Assembly (NCBI RefSeq): GCF_004000785.1
Contig: NZ_BILX01000004.1
Coordinates: 124,001 to 188,000 of the forward strand
DNA from: Paenibacillus ehimensis NBRC 15659
GTDB taxonomy: Bacteria > Bacillota > Bacilli > Paenibacillales > NBRC-103111
Length of the DNA: 64,000 bases
Direction: 5' to 3'
Shown here: one piece after another, positions 1-9,190 of the stretch
How the letters are laid out: every line of letters begins with the position of its first letter
How positions within the stretch are numbered: position 1 is the stretch's first letter
The notes under the pieces: generated by a model
The model's database searches: none
The model's input: the letters and a program-made list of their open reading frames with translations, nothing else
What the model was told of the DNA's origin: nothing
Position numbers and translations under genes: made by a program

Positions 1-1
1 C

Positions 2-709
2 CGCCTGTTCCAGAACACGATGTATAAAGTCAAGCGGTTCGAAAAGCCGGTCGTGGCGGCGCCGCACCGGATGACGCTTGGCGGCGGCGTGGAGGCGTGC
101 ATGCCGGCAGATCAGATCGTCGCTTCGGCGGAGACGTACTTCGGCTTGGTGGAGGTCGGCGTCGGCCTGATTCCGGCCGGGGGCGGCTGCAAGGAGATGG
201 CGCTCCGCATAAGCCAGCATGCCGCGCATCCGGATGCCGACCTGCAGCCGTACTTGAACCAGGCGTTCGAGACGATCGGCACGGCGAAGGTGTCGACCAG
301 CGGCCACGATGCATTCAAGCTGGGGCTGTTCAAGCCGACGGACCGGATCGTCATCAATCAGGATCACTTGATTCACGAAGCGAAGCAGTCCGTGCTGCGC
401 ATGGTGCAAGCAGGCTACGAGCCGATTCGCGAAGAAAAAATCCGCGTCGCCGGTTCCGACGGCAAAGCGGTGATGCAGCTCGGCGCTTATTCGATGCGGC
501 AGAGCGGCTATATCAGCGAGCACGACGTGAAAATTGCCAATAAGCTGGCCCACGTGCTGGCCGGAGGCGATGTGCCGGCAGGCTCGCTTGTGACGGAGCA
601 GTACATGCTCGATCTGGAGCGCGAGGCGTTCCTGAGCTTGTGCGGCGAGCCGAAAACGCAGCAGCGCATGCAGCACATGCTGTCCAAAGGCAAAGCGCTG
701 CGGAATTAA
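2..709 (+). CDS. fadN: 3-hydroxyacyl-CoA dehydrogenase/enoyl-CoA hydratase, C-terminal part (partial)
   Basis: The reading frame is open from the first bases of the window, so this is the 3' end of a longer gene; the ATG at 20 is internal. The visible 235 residues include an enoyl-CoA-hydratase/isomerase-like stretch ([24 protein letters not shown] and then [15 protein letters not shown], quoted as separate motifs) and a helical C-terminus. In the Bacillus FadN family this crotonase-like part follows an N-terminal NAD-binding hydroxyacyl-CoA dehydrogenase domain, which must lie upstream of the window. The protein would hydrate enoyl-CoA and oxidise 3-hydroxyacyl-CoA in beta-oxidation. The thiolase and acyl-CoA dehydrogenase genes follow at once, the order known from the Bacillus subtilis fadN-fadA-fadE operon, which supports the call. 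Confidence 0.88.
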   Translation, partial: RLFQNTMYKVKRFEKPVVAAPHRMTLGGGVEACMPADQIVASAETYFGLVEVGVGLIPAGGGCKEMALRISQHAAHPDADLQPYLNQAFETIGTAKVSTSGHDAFKLGLFKPTDRIVINQDHLIHEAKQSVLRMVQAGYEPIREEKIRVAGSDGKAVMQLGAYSMRQSGYISEHDVKIANKLAHVLAGGDVPAGSLVTEQYMLDLEREAFLSLCGEPKTQQRMQHMLSKGKALRN

Positions 710-732
710 TAATCCCGGGAGAGGTGAAACCC

Positions 733-1917
733 ATGAGAGAAGCTGTAATCGTATCGGTTGCCCGCACCGCGGTCGGCAAAGCGAAAAAGGGCCGTTTGGC
801 CCAAACGCGTGCGGAGGATCTGGGCAAGGCCGTGCTCGAAGCCGCTGTGGAGCGGGCGCCCGGTCTTAAGAAAGAGGATGTCGAGGATGTCATTATCGGC
901 TGCGCCATGCCGGAAGGCGAGCAGGGGCTTAACTTTGCCCGCATCATGTCGCTCTATGCCGGTTTTCCGGTGACCGTGCCGGCGCTCACGATCAACCGGT
1001 TTTGCTCGTCCGGCCTGCAATCGATCGCTTTCGCGGCGGAGCGGATTATGCTCGGGACGGCCGACGTGATCGTCGCCGGCGGCGTCGAGAGCATGAGCCA
1101 CGTGCCGATGACCGGATTCAAGCTGTCGCCGAATCCGAAGATCGTGGAGCAGATGCCGGAGGTCTATATCGGCATGGGCCATACGGCCGAAAATGTCGCC
1201 GAGCGGTTCGGCATTTCCCGCGAAGATCAGGACCGGTTCTCCGCGCGTTCCCACGAAAAAGCGGCGGCGGCGATCCGCGACGGGAAATTCCGCGACGAAA
1301 TCGTTCCGGTGCAGACGCAATGGACGCAGGTGGACGACAGCGGGAAAGTCAAGAGCGAGTCGTTCGCGTTCGATACCGACGAAGGCGTCCGCGCCGATAC
1401 GACGGCGCAGGTGCTGGGCAAGCTGAAGCCGTCCTTCAAGCTGAACGGTACGGTGACGGCGGGCAACTCGTCCCAGATGAGCGACGGCGCAGCCGCAGCC
1501 GTGGTGATGAACAAGGAGCGCGCGGGAGCGCTCGGCTTGAAGCCGCTCGCGACGTTCCGTTCGTTCGCGCTGGCTGGGGTGGACCCGGAAATTATGGGCG
1601 TCGGGCCGGTGGAGGCGATCCCGAAAGCGCTCCGGATGGCCGGACTCTCGATCGGCGATGTCGATTTGTTTGAAATCAACGAGGCCTTCGCGTCCCAATG
1701 CGTGCACATCATCCGTCAGCTCGGCTTGGACGAAGAGAAGGTCAATGTGAATGGCGGCGCAATCGCGCTCGGTCATCCGCTCGGATGCACGGGCACAAAG
1801 CTGACCGCGACGCTGATTCACGAGCTGCGCCGCAGAGGCGGCGGCATCGGTGTCGTCTCCATGTGTATCGGCGGCGGCATGGGCGCGGCCGGTGTGTTTG
1901 AGGTTCATGCGGGCTAA
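733..1917 (+). CDS. fadA: Acetyl-CoA acyltransferase (3-ketoacyl-CoA thiolase)
   Basis: A 394-residue thiolase, the normal family length. It carries out the last beta-oxidation step, thiolytic cleavage of 3-ketoacyl-CoA to acetyl-CoA and a shortened acyl-CoA. The three catalytic positions are visible: nucleophile Cys91 in NRFCSSG, His348 in GHPLGC and Cys378 in SMCIGGG. I chose the ATG at 733 because GAGAGGTGAAA lies just upstream and the protein then begins [15 protein letters not shown], as thiolases do; an open frame extends further 5' without a better start. It follows fadN by 23 nt and precedes fadE, so the three are probably cotranscribed. Confidence 0.95.
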   Translation: MREAVIVSVARTAVGKAKKGRLAQTRAEDLGKAVLEAAVERAPGLKKEDVEDVIIGCAMPEGEQGLNFARIMSLYAGFPVTVPALTINRFCSSGLQSIAFAAERIMLGTADVIVAGGVESMSHVPMTGFKLSPNPKIVEQMPEVYIGMGHTAENVAERFGISREDQDRFSARSHEKAAAAIRDGKFRDEIVPVQTQWTQVDDSGKVKSESFAFDTDEGVRADTTAQVLGKLKPSFKLNGTVTAGNSSQMSDGAAAAVVMNKERAGALGLKPLATFRSFALAGVDPEIMGVGPVEAIPKALRMAGLSIGDVDLFEINEAFASQCVHIIRQLGLDEEKVNVNGGAIALGHPLGCTGTKLTATLIHELRRRGGGIGVVSMCIGGGMGAAGVFEVHAG

Positions 1918-1983
1918 ACAACCAAGTGAAAAATGGCGGAGGGAGCGGAATCATTCTGGAGAAGCGTCAGCGGTAGCCTTTGA

Positions 1984-2031
1984 CCCCGGATTCTAACCAC
2001 TAAATGGGTTATGTAATCAAAGAATCCGGGG
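1984..2031. repeat. Inverted repeat between fadA and fadE
   Basis: CCCCGGATTCT (1984-1994) and AGAATCCGGGG (2021-2031) are perfect 11-bp complements. Between them TAACC and GGTTA can extend the structure as an inner stem. No T-run follows, so a simple rho-independent terminator is unlikely. It may be an mRNA-processing or stability hairpin, or a dispersed repeat. Confidence 0.6.
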
Positions 2032-2109
2032 ACAACAGCTATCGGAAGAATGATCCGCTCGTGCAGCCTATTTTCACCTATCCCAAATAAACGAAGGAGA
2101 GATTCGGAC

Positions 2110-3891
2110 ATGAGCAAAATGATGAGCAAAGTGGTCGGCGGAAGCTTTATTATCGAAGATATCGATTTTACCCGGGTCGTGACCCCGGAGGATTTTACGG
2201 AAGAGCATCGCATGATCGCGCAGACGACGGAAGACTTCGTGGCGGGCGACATCGCCCCCCACGACGAAGAGATCGAGAAGCTGAATTACGAGCTGTCCGT
2301 GAAAATGCTGCGCAAGGCCGGGGAGCTCGGCCTGCTCGGCGCCGACGTGCCGGAAGCGTACGGCGGGCTCGGCCTTGACAAGGTCAGCTCGACGCTGATC
2401 AACGAGCGGCTGACGAAGGCTTCCGCCTTCGCGCTGACCGTGGGCGCTCACGTCGGGATCGGCACGCTGCCGATCGTGTATTTCGGCACCGAGGCGCAGA
2501 AGAAAAAATATTTGCCGCAGCTGGCGACCGGTGAGAAAGTCGCCGCTTACTGCCTGACGGAGCCTTCCTCCGGCTCCGACGCGCTGGGCGCGAAAGCGAC
2601 CGCCGTGCTGTCCGAGGACGGGACCCACTATATCCTGAACGGGACGAAGCAGTTTATTACGAACGCCGGCTTTGCCGATGTGTTCATCGTATACGCTAAA
2701 GTAAACGGAACCGACTTCAGCACGTTCATCGTCGAACGGACGATGGAAGGCGTAAGCATCGGTCCGGAAGAGAAGAAAATGGGTATCAAAGGCTCATCCA
2801 CCTGCCCGCTCATTCTGGAAGACGTGAAGGTGCCGGTGGAAAACCTGCTGTGGGAGGTCGGCAAGGGTCACCTGATCGCCTTCAACATCCTGAACATCGG
2901 CCGCTTCAAGCTTGCCGCAGGCTGCGTCGGCGCCGCCAAGGATGCGATTGAGCTTTCGGCCAAATATGCCAACGAGCGGACGCAGTTCGGCCGCAAAATT
3001 TCGTCCTTCCCGCTGATCGGAGCCAAGCTGGCCGACATGAACACCCGCTCGTACGTGCTGGAAAGCATGGTGTACCGGACGGCAGGCTTGTTCGACGAAG
3101 GCTTGAGCGAAGTCGATCACGGCAGCGCCAACGTCGGGCAGCAATCGGCCAAAGCGATCGCCGAGTATGCGCTGGAGTGCTCGATCAACAAAGTGTTCGG
3201 CTCCGAGACGCTGGACTTCGTGGCCGACGAGGGCGTGCAAATTCACGGCGGCTACGGCTTTACTCAGGAGTACCGGATCGAGCGCATTTACCGGGATTCC
3301 CGCATTAACCGCATTTTCGAAGGCACGAACGAGATTAACCGGCTTCTGATCCCCGGAACGCTGATCAAGCGCGCCATGAAAGGGGAGCTGCCTCTGATGC
3401 AAAAAGCGATGGGGCTGCAATCCGAGCTGCTGTCTCTCGTGCCGGGGCAGACGTTCGAAGGAACGCTGGAGCAGGAAAACCATCTGCTGGCCATGGCGAA
3501 AAAAATATTTCTTATGGTCGGTGCGCAAGCGGTGCAAAAATATCAAACGAAGCTGGACCAGGAGCAGGAAATTTTGAGCCACCTGGCGGACATCATGATT
3601 GCCGTTTTCGCGATGGAAAGCGCGCTGCTGCGCACGAAGAAGCTGATCGCCGCAGGCGGAGAAGGAAAAGCGCTGAACGCCATCGACATGACGACTGTCT
3701 TCGTACACGAATCGTTCGCACGGATTGAGGAGTGGGCGAAAGAAGCGCTGGCCGCGATGGAATCCGGCGACATGCTGCGCACCCAATTGTCCGTCCTGAA
3801 AAAACTGACCCGCAAAACCCCGATCAATGCGATCGAGATCAAGCGCGAAATCGCTTCCCGCGTCATCGAAGCCGAAAAATACGTAGTTTAA
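2110..3891 (+). CDS. fadE: Acyl-CoA dehydrogenase
   Basis: A 593-residue FAD-dependent acyl-CoA dehydrogenase, matching the long Bacillus FadE form rather than the roughly 380-residue short-chain enzymes. It catalyses the first, alpha-beta dehydrogenation step of beta-oxidation. Visible signatures are the substrate/FAD segment AYCLTEPSSGSDALG, the central ITNAGFADVFIVYAK region and the C-terminal IHGGYGFTQEYRIERIYRDSR and FEGTNEINR motifs. An extra C-terminal helical domain of about 170 residues follows. ATG 2110 was chosen for the GAAGGAGA Shine-Dalgarno upstream; the frame stays open for another 20 codons without a ribosome site. It lies downstream of fadN-fadA after a 192-nt gap holding an inverted repeat. 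Confidence 0.94.
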   Translation: MSKMMSKVVGGSFIIEDIDFTRVVTPEDFTEEHRMIAQTTEDFVAGDIAPHDEEIEKLNYELSVKMLRKAGELGLLGADVPEAYGGLGLDKVSSTLINERLTKASAFALTVGAHVGIGTLPIVYFGTEAQKKKYLPQLATGEKVAAYCLTEPSSGSDALGAKATAVLSEDGTHYILNGTKQFITNAGFADVFIVYAKVNGTDFSTFIVERTMEGVSIGPEEKKMGIKGSSTCPLILEDVKVPVENLLWEVGKGHLIAFNILNIGRFKLAAGCVGAAKDAIELSAKYANERTQFGRKISSFPLIGAKLADMNTRSYVLESMVYRTAGLFDEGLSEVDHGSANVGQQSAKAIAEYALECSINKVFGSETLDFVADEGVQIHGGYGFTQEYRIERIYRDSRINRIFEGTNEINRLLIPGTLIKRAMKGELPLMQKAMGLQSELLSLVPGQTFEGTLEQENHLLAMAKKIFLMVGAQAVQKYQTKLDQEQEILSHLADIMIAVFAMESALLRTKKLIAAGGEGKALNAIDMTTVFVHESFARIEEWAKEALAAMESGDMLRTQLSVLKKLTRKTPINAIEIKREIASRVIEAEKYVV

Positions 3892-3922
3892 GCTTGAAAC
3901 CTGACAAATGGGGTGGTCGAAC

Positions 3923-5605
3923 TTGTCCGACAAGCCATGGTTAAGACATTATCCTGTCGAAGTGCCATCGACCTGCGAATACCCGAAGCAAAACTTAGCG
4001 CATTTTTTGGTACAAACGGCTTCGGACTATCCGAACCATACGGCCTTATACTTTTTGGGCAAAAAAATATCGTATCGTCAATTGCTTCAATCCGCTTACC
4101 GCTTTGCGAACGCCCTTGCGAGCCTGGGCGTTCGCAGGGGGGACCGGGTCGCGGTGATGCTGCCCAATTGTCCGCAGGCAGTGATCGCCTACTACGGAAC
4201 GCTGCTGATGGGCGGCATCGTCGTCATGACCAATCCGATGTATATGCCGCGGGAGCTGGAGTACCAGATGAAGGACTCCGGCGCCCATGTGATCGTCACG
4301 CTCGATCTGCTGTACGAGCGCGTCGCGAAGGTGGTCCCGCTGACCGGGATCAAGCATGTGATCGTCACTTCCATCAAAGACTATCTTCCTTTTCCCAAGA
4401 ACGTGCTTTATCCGTTAAAGGCCAAAAAAGACAATCTGAAACGCGACGTTGTCTACGGGAACGGCGTCGCAGCGTTTATGGAGCTGCTGGAGCAGGCGAC
4501 GGCCGCGCCGCACGAGGCGAAGGTCGATGCCGACCGCGATCTGGCGCTGCTTCAATATACCGGCGGCACGACCGGCATTCCGAAGGGCGTCATGCTGACG
4601 CATACGAATCTGATCGCCAATACGATTCAAAGCAGGCTTTGGTCGTACCGCTCGCAAATTGCGAAGGAAACGTATTTGGCGGTCCTGCCTTTCTTTCACG
4701 TATTCGGGATGACGGTGCTGCTGAATCAAGCCGTGTATACGGCGGGCACCTTGATTTTGATTCCCCGGTACGAGGTAAATCAAGTGCTGCAAACGATCGA
4801 TAAGCTGAAGCCGACCGTTTTTCCCGGTGCGCCGACGATGTATATATCGCTCATTCACCATCAGAACATCAAGCGCTTCGACTTGTCGTCCATCCGGTTC
4901 TGTATCAGCGGTTCGGCTTCTCTGCCGTTGGAAGTGCAGGAATCGTTCGAATCGATTACGGGCGGCAAATTGATCGAAGGGTACGGCTTGACCGAAGCGT
5001 CCCCCGTGACGCATGCCAATAACATTTGGGAGAAGCGCAAGCTCGGCTCCATTGGGATTCCGTTCCCCGATACGGATGCCCGGATCGTGAACCCGGAGAC
5101 GGGCGAGGAAATGCCCGTCGGCGAAATCGGAGAGCTGACGGTCCGCGGCCCGCAAGTTATGAAGGGCTATTGGAACAAGCCGGAGGAAACCGCGAAAGTA
5201 TTGAAGGACGGCTGGCTGTATACGGGAGATTTGGCCCGGATGGACGAGGAAGGGTATTTTTATATTTTGGACCGGCGTAAGGACATGATTATTGCGAGCG
5301 GTTACAACATTTATCCGCGCGAGGTCGAAGAAGTATTGTACGAGCATCCCGATGTCGAGGAGGCGGTCGTCGCAGGAATCATCGACACCTACCGCGGAGA
5401 AACGGTTAAAGCGTATATCGTGCTCAAGCCGGGGGCGAAGGGCGATGCCGATGCGTTCAAGGCTTGGTGCAAGGAGCGGCTTGCGGCCTACAAGGTGCCG
5501 AAGCAGTACGAGTTCCGGGACAGCTTGCCGAAAACGATCGTCGGGAAAGTGCTTCGCCACAAGCTGGCGGAGGAAGAAGCGGAGAAGCTCAAGAAAAACG
5601 GCTAG
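3923..5605 (+). CDS. lcfA: Long-chain fatty-acid CoA ligase (AMP-forming)
   Basis: An AMP-dependent acyl-CoA synthetase that activates fatty acids with ATP and CoA before beta-oxidation. The P-loop/AMP-binding signature LLQYTGGTTGIPKGVMLTHTN lies near residues 208-228, EGYGLTEASP marks the A5 motif, and YTGDLARMDEEGY, DRRKDMIIASGYNIYPREVE and the C-terminal PKTIVGKVLRHKL supply the A7, A8 and A10 motifs. An ATG at 3908 lacks a ribosome site, whereas a TTG at 3923 is preceded by GGGGTGG at about 9 nt and yields MSDKPWLRHYP; I prefer the TTG, giving 560 residues. It follows fadE by 31 nt and continues the fatty-acid operon. The symbol follows the B. subtilis paralogue and is the least certain part. 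Confidence 0.9.
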   Translation: MSDKPWLRHYPVEVPSTCEYPKQNLAHFLVQTASDYPNHTALYFLGKKISYRQLLQSAYRFANALASLGVRRGDRVAVMLPNCPQAVIAYYGTLLMGGIVVMTNPMYMPRELEYQMKDSGAHVIVTLDLLYERVAKVVPLTGIKHVIVTSIKDYLPFPKNVLYPLKAKKDNLKRDVVYGNGVAAFMELLEQATAAPHEAKVDADRDLALLQYTGGTTGIPKGVMLTHTNLIANTIQSRLWSYRSQIAKETYLAVLPFFHVFGMTVLLNQAVYTAGTLILIPRYEVNQVLQTIDKLKPTVFPGAPTMYISLIHHQNIKRFDLSSIRFCISGSASLPLEVQESFESITGGKLIEGYGLTEASPVTHANNIWEKRKLGSIGIPFPDTDARIVNPETGEEMPVGEIGELTVRGPQVMKGYWNKPEETAKVLKDGWLYTGDLARMDEEGYFYILDRRKDMIIASGYNIYPREVEEVLYEHPDVEEAVVAGIIDTYRGETVKAYIVLKPGAKGDADAFKAWCKERLAAYKVPKQYEFRDSLPKTIVGKVLRHKLAEEEAEKLKKNG

Positions 5606-5638
5606 GACGCTTTCATTCTATTTCCGGGAGGGCCTGGT

Positions 5639-6064
5639 ATGGACAATCAAGCATCGGCATTTATCAAACGCCTGGAACAAGCGGCACGCGGATCGTTCTG
5701 GGAACATATCGGAGCCCGGATCGATACGTTCGCTCCGGATCGGGCGGCCGTATCGCTGAGCATCCAGCCGCATCATCTGAACTTGATCGGCATCGTACAC
5801 GGCGGCGTCCATGCTACGCTGCTCGACTCCGTCATGGGTTTGGTCGCCATGGCCGCCAAGCCGAACGAGAGCGTCGTCACGACGAACCTGAATCTGCATT
5901 ATATGGCCCCAATCGCCAAGGGGGAGATGAAAGTCACAGCGGAGATCGTACACAGCTCGGGGCGGATGATCACTACGCAAGGGCACGTGTATAACGAAGA
6001 AGGGCAACTGTGCGCGTTCGGCACCGGGACGTTCCGCATCGTCGAATGGCGGGGGACCCAATAA
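5639..6064 (+). CDS. PaaI-family hotdog-fold thioesterase
   Basis: A 141-residue hotdog-fold acyl-CoA thioesterase. The family core is visible as LNLIGIVHGGVHATLLDSVMG, in which the HGG turn and the following Asp sit where the 4HBT/PaaI active site is found, followed by VVTTNLNLHYMAPI. It has no signal peptide and is cytosolic. GGGAGG precedes the ATG. Its place after an acyl-CoA ligase and before an SCP2 protein suggests that it trims or recycles acyl-CoA intermediates in fatty-acid degradation; the true substrate cannot be read from sequence. Confidence 0.85.
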   Translation: MDNQASAFIKRLEQAARGSFWEHIGARIDTFAPDRAAVSLSIQPHHLNLIGIVHGGVHATLLDSVMGLVAMAAKPNESVVTTNLNLHYMAPIAKGEMKVTAEIVHSSGRMITTQGHVYNEEGQLCAFGTGTFRIVEWRGTQ

Positions 6065-6115
6065 ACCGGATTGACAGGGCATTATCATTTGGGAGAAAGG
6101 AGGGAAGGGCGTTAT

Positions 6116-6436
6116 ATGACGGTCAAGGAAAGCTTGCAGGAGTTGGTGGAGCGGATGCAGGCGAATCCGGAGCCGATCCGGCCGCTTCATTACGTGTATC
6201 AATTCGATCTGGACGATCACGAGCCGTTTCAGGTCCGCTTCGATTCCGGCACCGTCGAAGTGCTGGAAGGAACGCCCCATCCGGCCGACTGCACGCTCAA
6301 GCTGTCGGCGTCCAATTTCGTTAAGCTGCTTCGCAACGATTTAAACACGACGATGGCGTTTATGCTCGGCTCGCTCAAAGTGGACGGGCGTGTAGGCTTG
6401 GCTTTGAAGCTTCAGGAAATTTTGAAGGCGTACTGA
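6116..6436 (+). CDS. SCP2 sterol-binding domain protein
   Basis: A 106-residue protein consisting of one SCP2-like lipid-binding domain: an amphipathic N-terminus, the DLDDHEPFQVRFDSGTVEV strand region, DCTLKLSASNFVKLL, and the C-terminal MLGSLKVDGRVGLALKLQEIL motif typical of the family. SCP2 proteins bind acyl-CoAs or other lipids in a hydrophobic tunnel. The start at 6116 follows GAAAGGAGGGAAGGG; the frame opens 15 codons earlier without a ribosome site. It is the last gene of the fatty-acid operon and is followed within 10 nt by a terminator hairpin. Confidence 0.85.
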   Translation: MTVKESLQELVERMQANPEPIRPLHYVYQFDLDDHEPFQVRFDSGTVEVLEGTPHPADCTLKLSASNFVKLLRNDLNTTMAFMLGSLKVDGRVGLALKLQEILKAY

Positions 6437-6443
6437 ATCGGCG

Positions 6444-6477
6444 GCCGCCCCCGGCATTTCACCGGGAGGCGGCTTTC
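6444..6477 (+). terminator. Rho-independent terminator after the fatty-acid operon
   Basis: GCCGCCCCCGG and CCGGGAGGCGGC form a GC-rich stem of about 10 bp with a 7-nt loop, followed by TTTCGTT. It lies between convergent operons and may serve both, although the T-run is short. Confidence 0.7.
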
Positions 6478-6497
6478 GTTCATTTGTACGGTCAGGG

Positions 6498-8417
6498 TCA
6501 GACCGTCATTCTTTTCAAGCGGTGCAAATAGCGGGAGCGGACAAGGAAAAAATACAAGGTCTGGGCAGCCAGAAACGCTGCCGAGACAATAAAAACGGGC
6601 TTGTATACGGAATAAACGTACATCGTTCCGAGAACGGGCCGCATCACGATCAGCGTTTGCACGGTGGAGATCACGATAGGAACAAAGAACAGCAGGCCGA
6701 TCTGCAGCGTGGCCGACGTTCGCATCTCCGATGCGCTCAGGCCGATCTTGGAAAGCGCATGATACATTCTGCTGTCCGCAGCAAGCTCGGTATACAGCTT
6801 AAAATACAGAAAGCTGGCGGACGACACGGAAAACAGGAAAGCGATGAAAATCCCGATGAAGCTGAATAAAGCCGTTGCCTGCTTTAAGCTTAAATAGCTC
6901 CCGATCCGGATGGAAAAAGAGTTAGAGGTTCCATACTGCTCACGATTTTCCTGCAGCCGTTTCTTCAGCTCGGCGCCGATGACGGCCTCGGCACTGTCCG
7001 TCCCGGACGGAGGCCTACTATTCCACTCCGGCACATGATATACAAAAAGGACGCTGCTCTTGGCATCCCCCTGTATCGTGCGATACGAATTGTCATTCAC
7101 GACCAGAATGCTTGCCCAGCTCATGAACGGTAAAGCTTCGCGTTCGAAGACTTCCGTAACGGACACCGTGTGGCCGGAATCGAGCGTGATTTTGTCCCCC
7201 GGGGTCATATGGCCGTGTGACGGTTGAGCCGGGCTGCTTATCAGGATCGCTTCTCCGCTGTCCGGCGCCGCTTCCGGGAGATTCATCGCAGCCGCGAGCT
7301 GATTAAAGCGGCTTGCGGCGATGACTTCGACGGAAGGAACCGCGTCGTGAACCGTTCGCCGGTAAAGGTTCTCCACCTTGACGGACCGGTAAGACACTCC
7401 CTCCCTGTCCAGTAATTCGTTAATGGCAGCCAATTCTTGTTCCGTATGCTGCTCGTCGAAGCTGTAGTATTCGATGGCAAAAGGATTGTTTTCGTATTCC
7501 TTCCGATTCGTTTCGTCAACGGCCAGCACAAAGCTTGCGCTCATACTGGCGATGGAGGTCACCACCGTGACAAGAAACAAAATCCGCGCGTTATCCTTCA
7601 TCTTATAGGCCAATTCCGATACCCAGAGCAGGTTCGTCCCCCGCCATAAAGCCTTGCGGCTTCGCTTCAACAGACGGATGACAAGCACCGAGAGCTGAGA
7701 ATAAAAAAAGTAGGTGCCCGCGATCCCTGTCGCCGCCGCAAGGAGGACGAGATTAGGGGACAGCTTTCCCGCATAAAGCGCCAGAAAGCCGACGGCGATT
7801 AGCGCCGCCCCGGTTACCGTGAAGAAGAGCGAAATCCTCGGCTCTTTTTTCGGTTTATGGCTGCCTTGCAGCAGCTCCGCGACGTTGCTTTTGCGAAGGA
7901 AGAACAAGGTAAACACCGAGATGCCCGCGAACAGCAGCGAAAAGGAAACGGCGGTAAGCCATATCGCTGCTGCCGGCCAATAAAAAGGAAGCTCCCGGAT
8001 CTCCATCATTCGGGTGCCGCACAGCAGGAACAGCTTGGACAGAAGCAGTCCCCCAGAGATTCCGGTAACGATGGAGCCGGCGCCGATCAACATGTTTTCC
8101 ATAAAGACGAGCCGGTTGATTTGGCTTGATCTTGCGCCTAAGACAAGCAAGAGTCCGAATTCCCGCTGGCGGGATTTCAAAAACATGCCGATCGAATACA
8201 GCACGAAGACGATGGCGAATACGAAGATGACACCTTCCGAAATCTGCAAAACTGCGCGCTTGAGCGGTCCCATCGGGATCTGCCCGATCTCGGGATGATA
8301 CACGAAGACGGCAAACGTGAAAAAGATCATCACCATAAAGGCGCTGCTTAGAAAATAGGCGAAGTAAGCCCGTGCGTTTCGCTTGACATTATTAAACGCG
8401 AATTGAGGAAAGCTCAT
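6498..8417 (-). CDS. BceB-type ABC transporter permease (antimicrobial peptide detoxification)
   Basis: A 639-residue FtsX-like permease with the layout of the BceB/MacB-like family: an N-terminal TM segment, a cluster of TM segments to about residue 280 (IGMFLKSRQREFGLLLVLGARSSQINRLVFMENM is the typical cytoplasmic linker, split here by a membrane turn), a large extracytoplasmic domain of about 200 residues, and a C-terminal TM pair. Such proteins sense and remove peptide antibiotics from lipid II intermediates and activate an intramembrane-sensing kinase. GGAGGTCAT precedes the ATG at 8417; a longer in-frame extension has no ribosome site. The start overlaps the end of the ATPase gene by 26 nt, so translation is probably coupled. 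Confidence 0.88.
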   Translation of the reverse strand: MSFPQFAFNNVKRNARAYFAYFLSSAFMVMIFFTFAVFVYHPEIGQIPMGPLKRAVLQISEGVIFVFAIVFVLYSIGMFLKSRQREFGLLLVLGARSSQINRLVFMENMLIGAGSIVTGISGGLLLSKLFLLCGTRMMEIRELPFYWPAAAIWLTAVSFSLLFAGISVFTLFFLRKSNVAELLQGSHKPKKEPRISLFFTVTGAALIAVGFLALYAGKLSPNLVLLAAATGIAGTYFFYSQLSVLVIRLLKRSRKALWRGTNLLWVSELAYKMKDNARILFLVTVVTSIASMSASFVLAVDETNRKEYENNPFAIEYYSFDEQHTEQELAAINELLDREGVSYRSVKVENLYRRTVHDAVPSVEVIAASRFNQLAAAMNLPEAAPDSGEAILISSPAQPSHGHMTPGDKITLDSGHTVSVTEVFEREALPFMSWASILVVNDNSYRTIQGDAKSSVLFVYHVPEWNSRPPSGTDSAEAVIGAELKKRLQENREQYGTSNSFSIRIGSYLSLKQATALFSFIGIFIAFLFSVSSASFLYFKLYTELAADSRMYHALSKIGLSASEMRTSATLQIGLLFFVPIVISTVQTLIVMRPVLGTMYVYSVYKPVFIVSAAFLAAQTLYFFLVRSRYLHRLKRMTV

Positions 8418-9162
8418 GCGTATGACCTCCCCAGAAGGACAGCGTGTCGATGATTTTTTGGAAAAATGTTTGCCGGCTGTCGCCCCGGTGGATTTCAGCC
8501 GCCAGCCGTCCGTCCTTAATAAACACGATCCGGCTGCAGTAGCTGGCGGCAAGCGGGTCGTGCGTCACGAGCATGATGGTGGTCCGCTCCTGCCGATTGA
8601 TGCTCTCCAACGATTCCATGACCACGCGGGAAGCGTTGGAGTCGAGTGACCCCGTAGGCTCGTCGGCGAGCAGCAGCGCCGGAGACGTGACGATCGCTCG
8701 GGCAATGGCGGTGCGCTGGCGCTGACCGCCCGAAATTTCGTAGGAGCGTTTGTTCAAAATATCGCTGATGTTCAGCCGGTCGGCCACCTGCTTCAGCCTG
8801 GCTTCCATCTCGGCGAGCGGCTTGTTGTCAAGCGTCAGGGGTAGCACGATATTTTCCGCAATCGTCAGCGTGTCGAGCAGGTTGAAATCCTGAAAGACGA
8901 ATCCGAGCTGTCTTCGCCGGAACACCGCCAACTCGTCTTTTTTCATTTGATAAGGGTCGGCGCCGTTAATCAGAACTGACCCCGAGCTTGGAGCGCCAAT
9001 GGTCGACACCATGTGGAGCAGCGTCGTTTTCCCGCTGCCGGACGGCCCCATAATGCCGACGAACTCTCCTTTTTCAATAGTCAGGTGAACATCGGTGAGG
9101 GCATGCGTAGCGATATTGCCCGGGTATACTTTGTTCAGTCCGTTCACGTAAACCATGCTCAT
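8392..9162 (-). CDS. BceA-type ABC transporter ATP-binding protein
   Basis: A 256-residue ABC ATPase of the MacB/LolD/BceA class. Walker A is GPSGSGKTT at residues 39-47, the Q-loop region is FVFQDFNLLDTLT, the signature is ISGGQRQRTAIARA and Walker B is LLLADEPTGSLD. It powers the adjoining BceB-type permease. An alternative start two codons downstream cannot be excluded. The pair is transcribed after an ABC-2 exporter and a two-component system on the same strand, the usual context for peptide-antibiotic resistance modules in low-GC Gram-positives. Confidence 0.9.
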   Translation of the reverse strand: MSMVYVNGLNKVYPGNIATHALTDVHLTIEKGEFVGIMGPSGSGKTTLLHMVSTIGAPSSGSVLINGADPYQMKKDELAVFRRRQLGFVFQDFNLLDTLTIAENIVLPLTLDNKPLAEMEARLKQVADRLNISDILNKRSYEISGGQRQRTAIARAIVTSPALLLADEPTGSLDSNASRVVMESLESINRQERTTIMLVTHDPLAASYCSRIVFIKDGRLAAEIHRGDSRQTFFQKIIDTLSFWGGHTHELSSIRV

Positions 9163-9190
9163 TCATACCATCCCCCGATCTTAACCGGCT

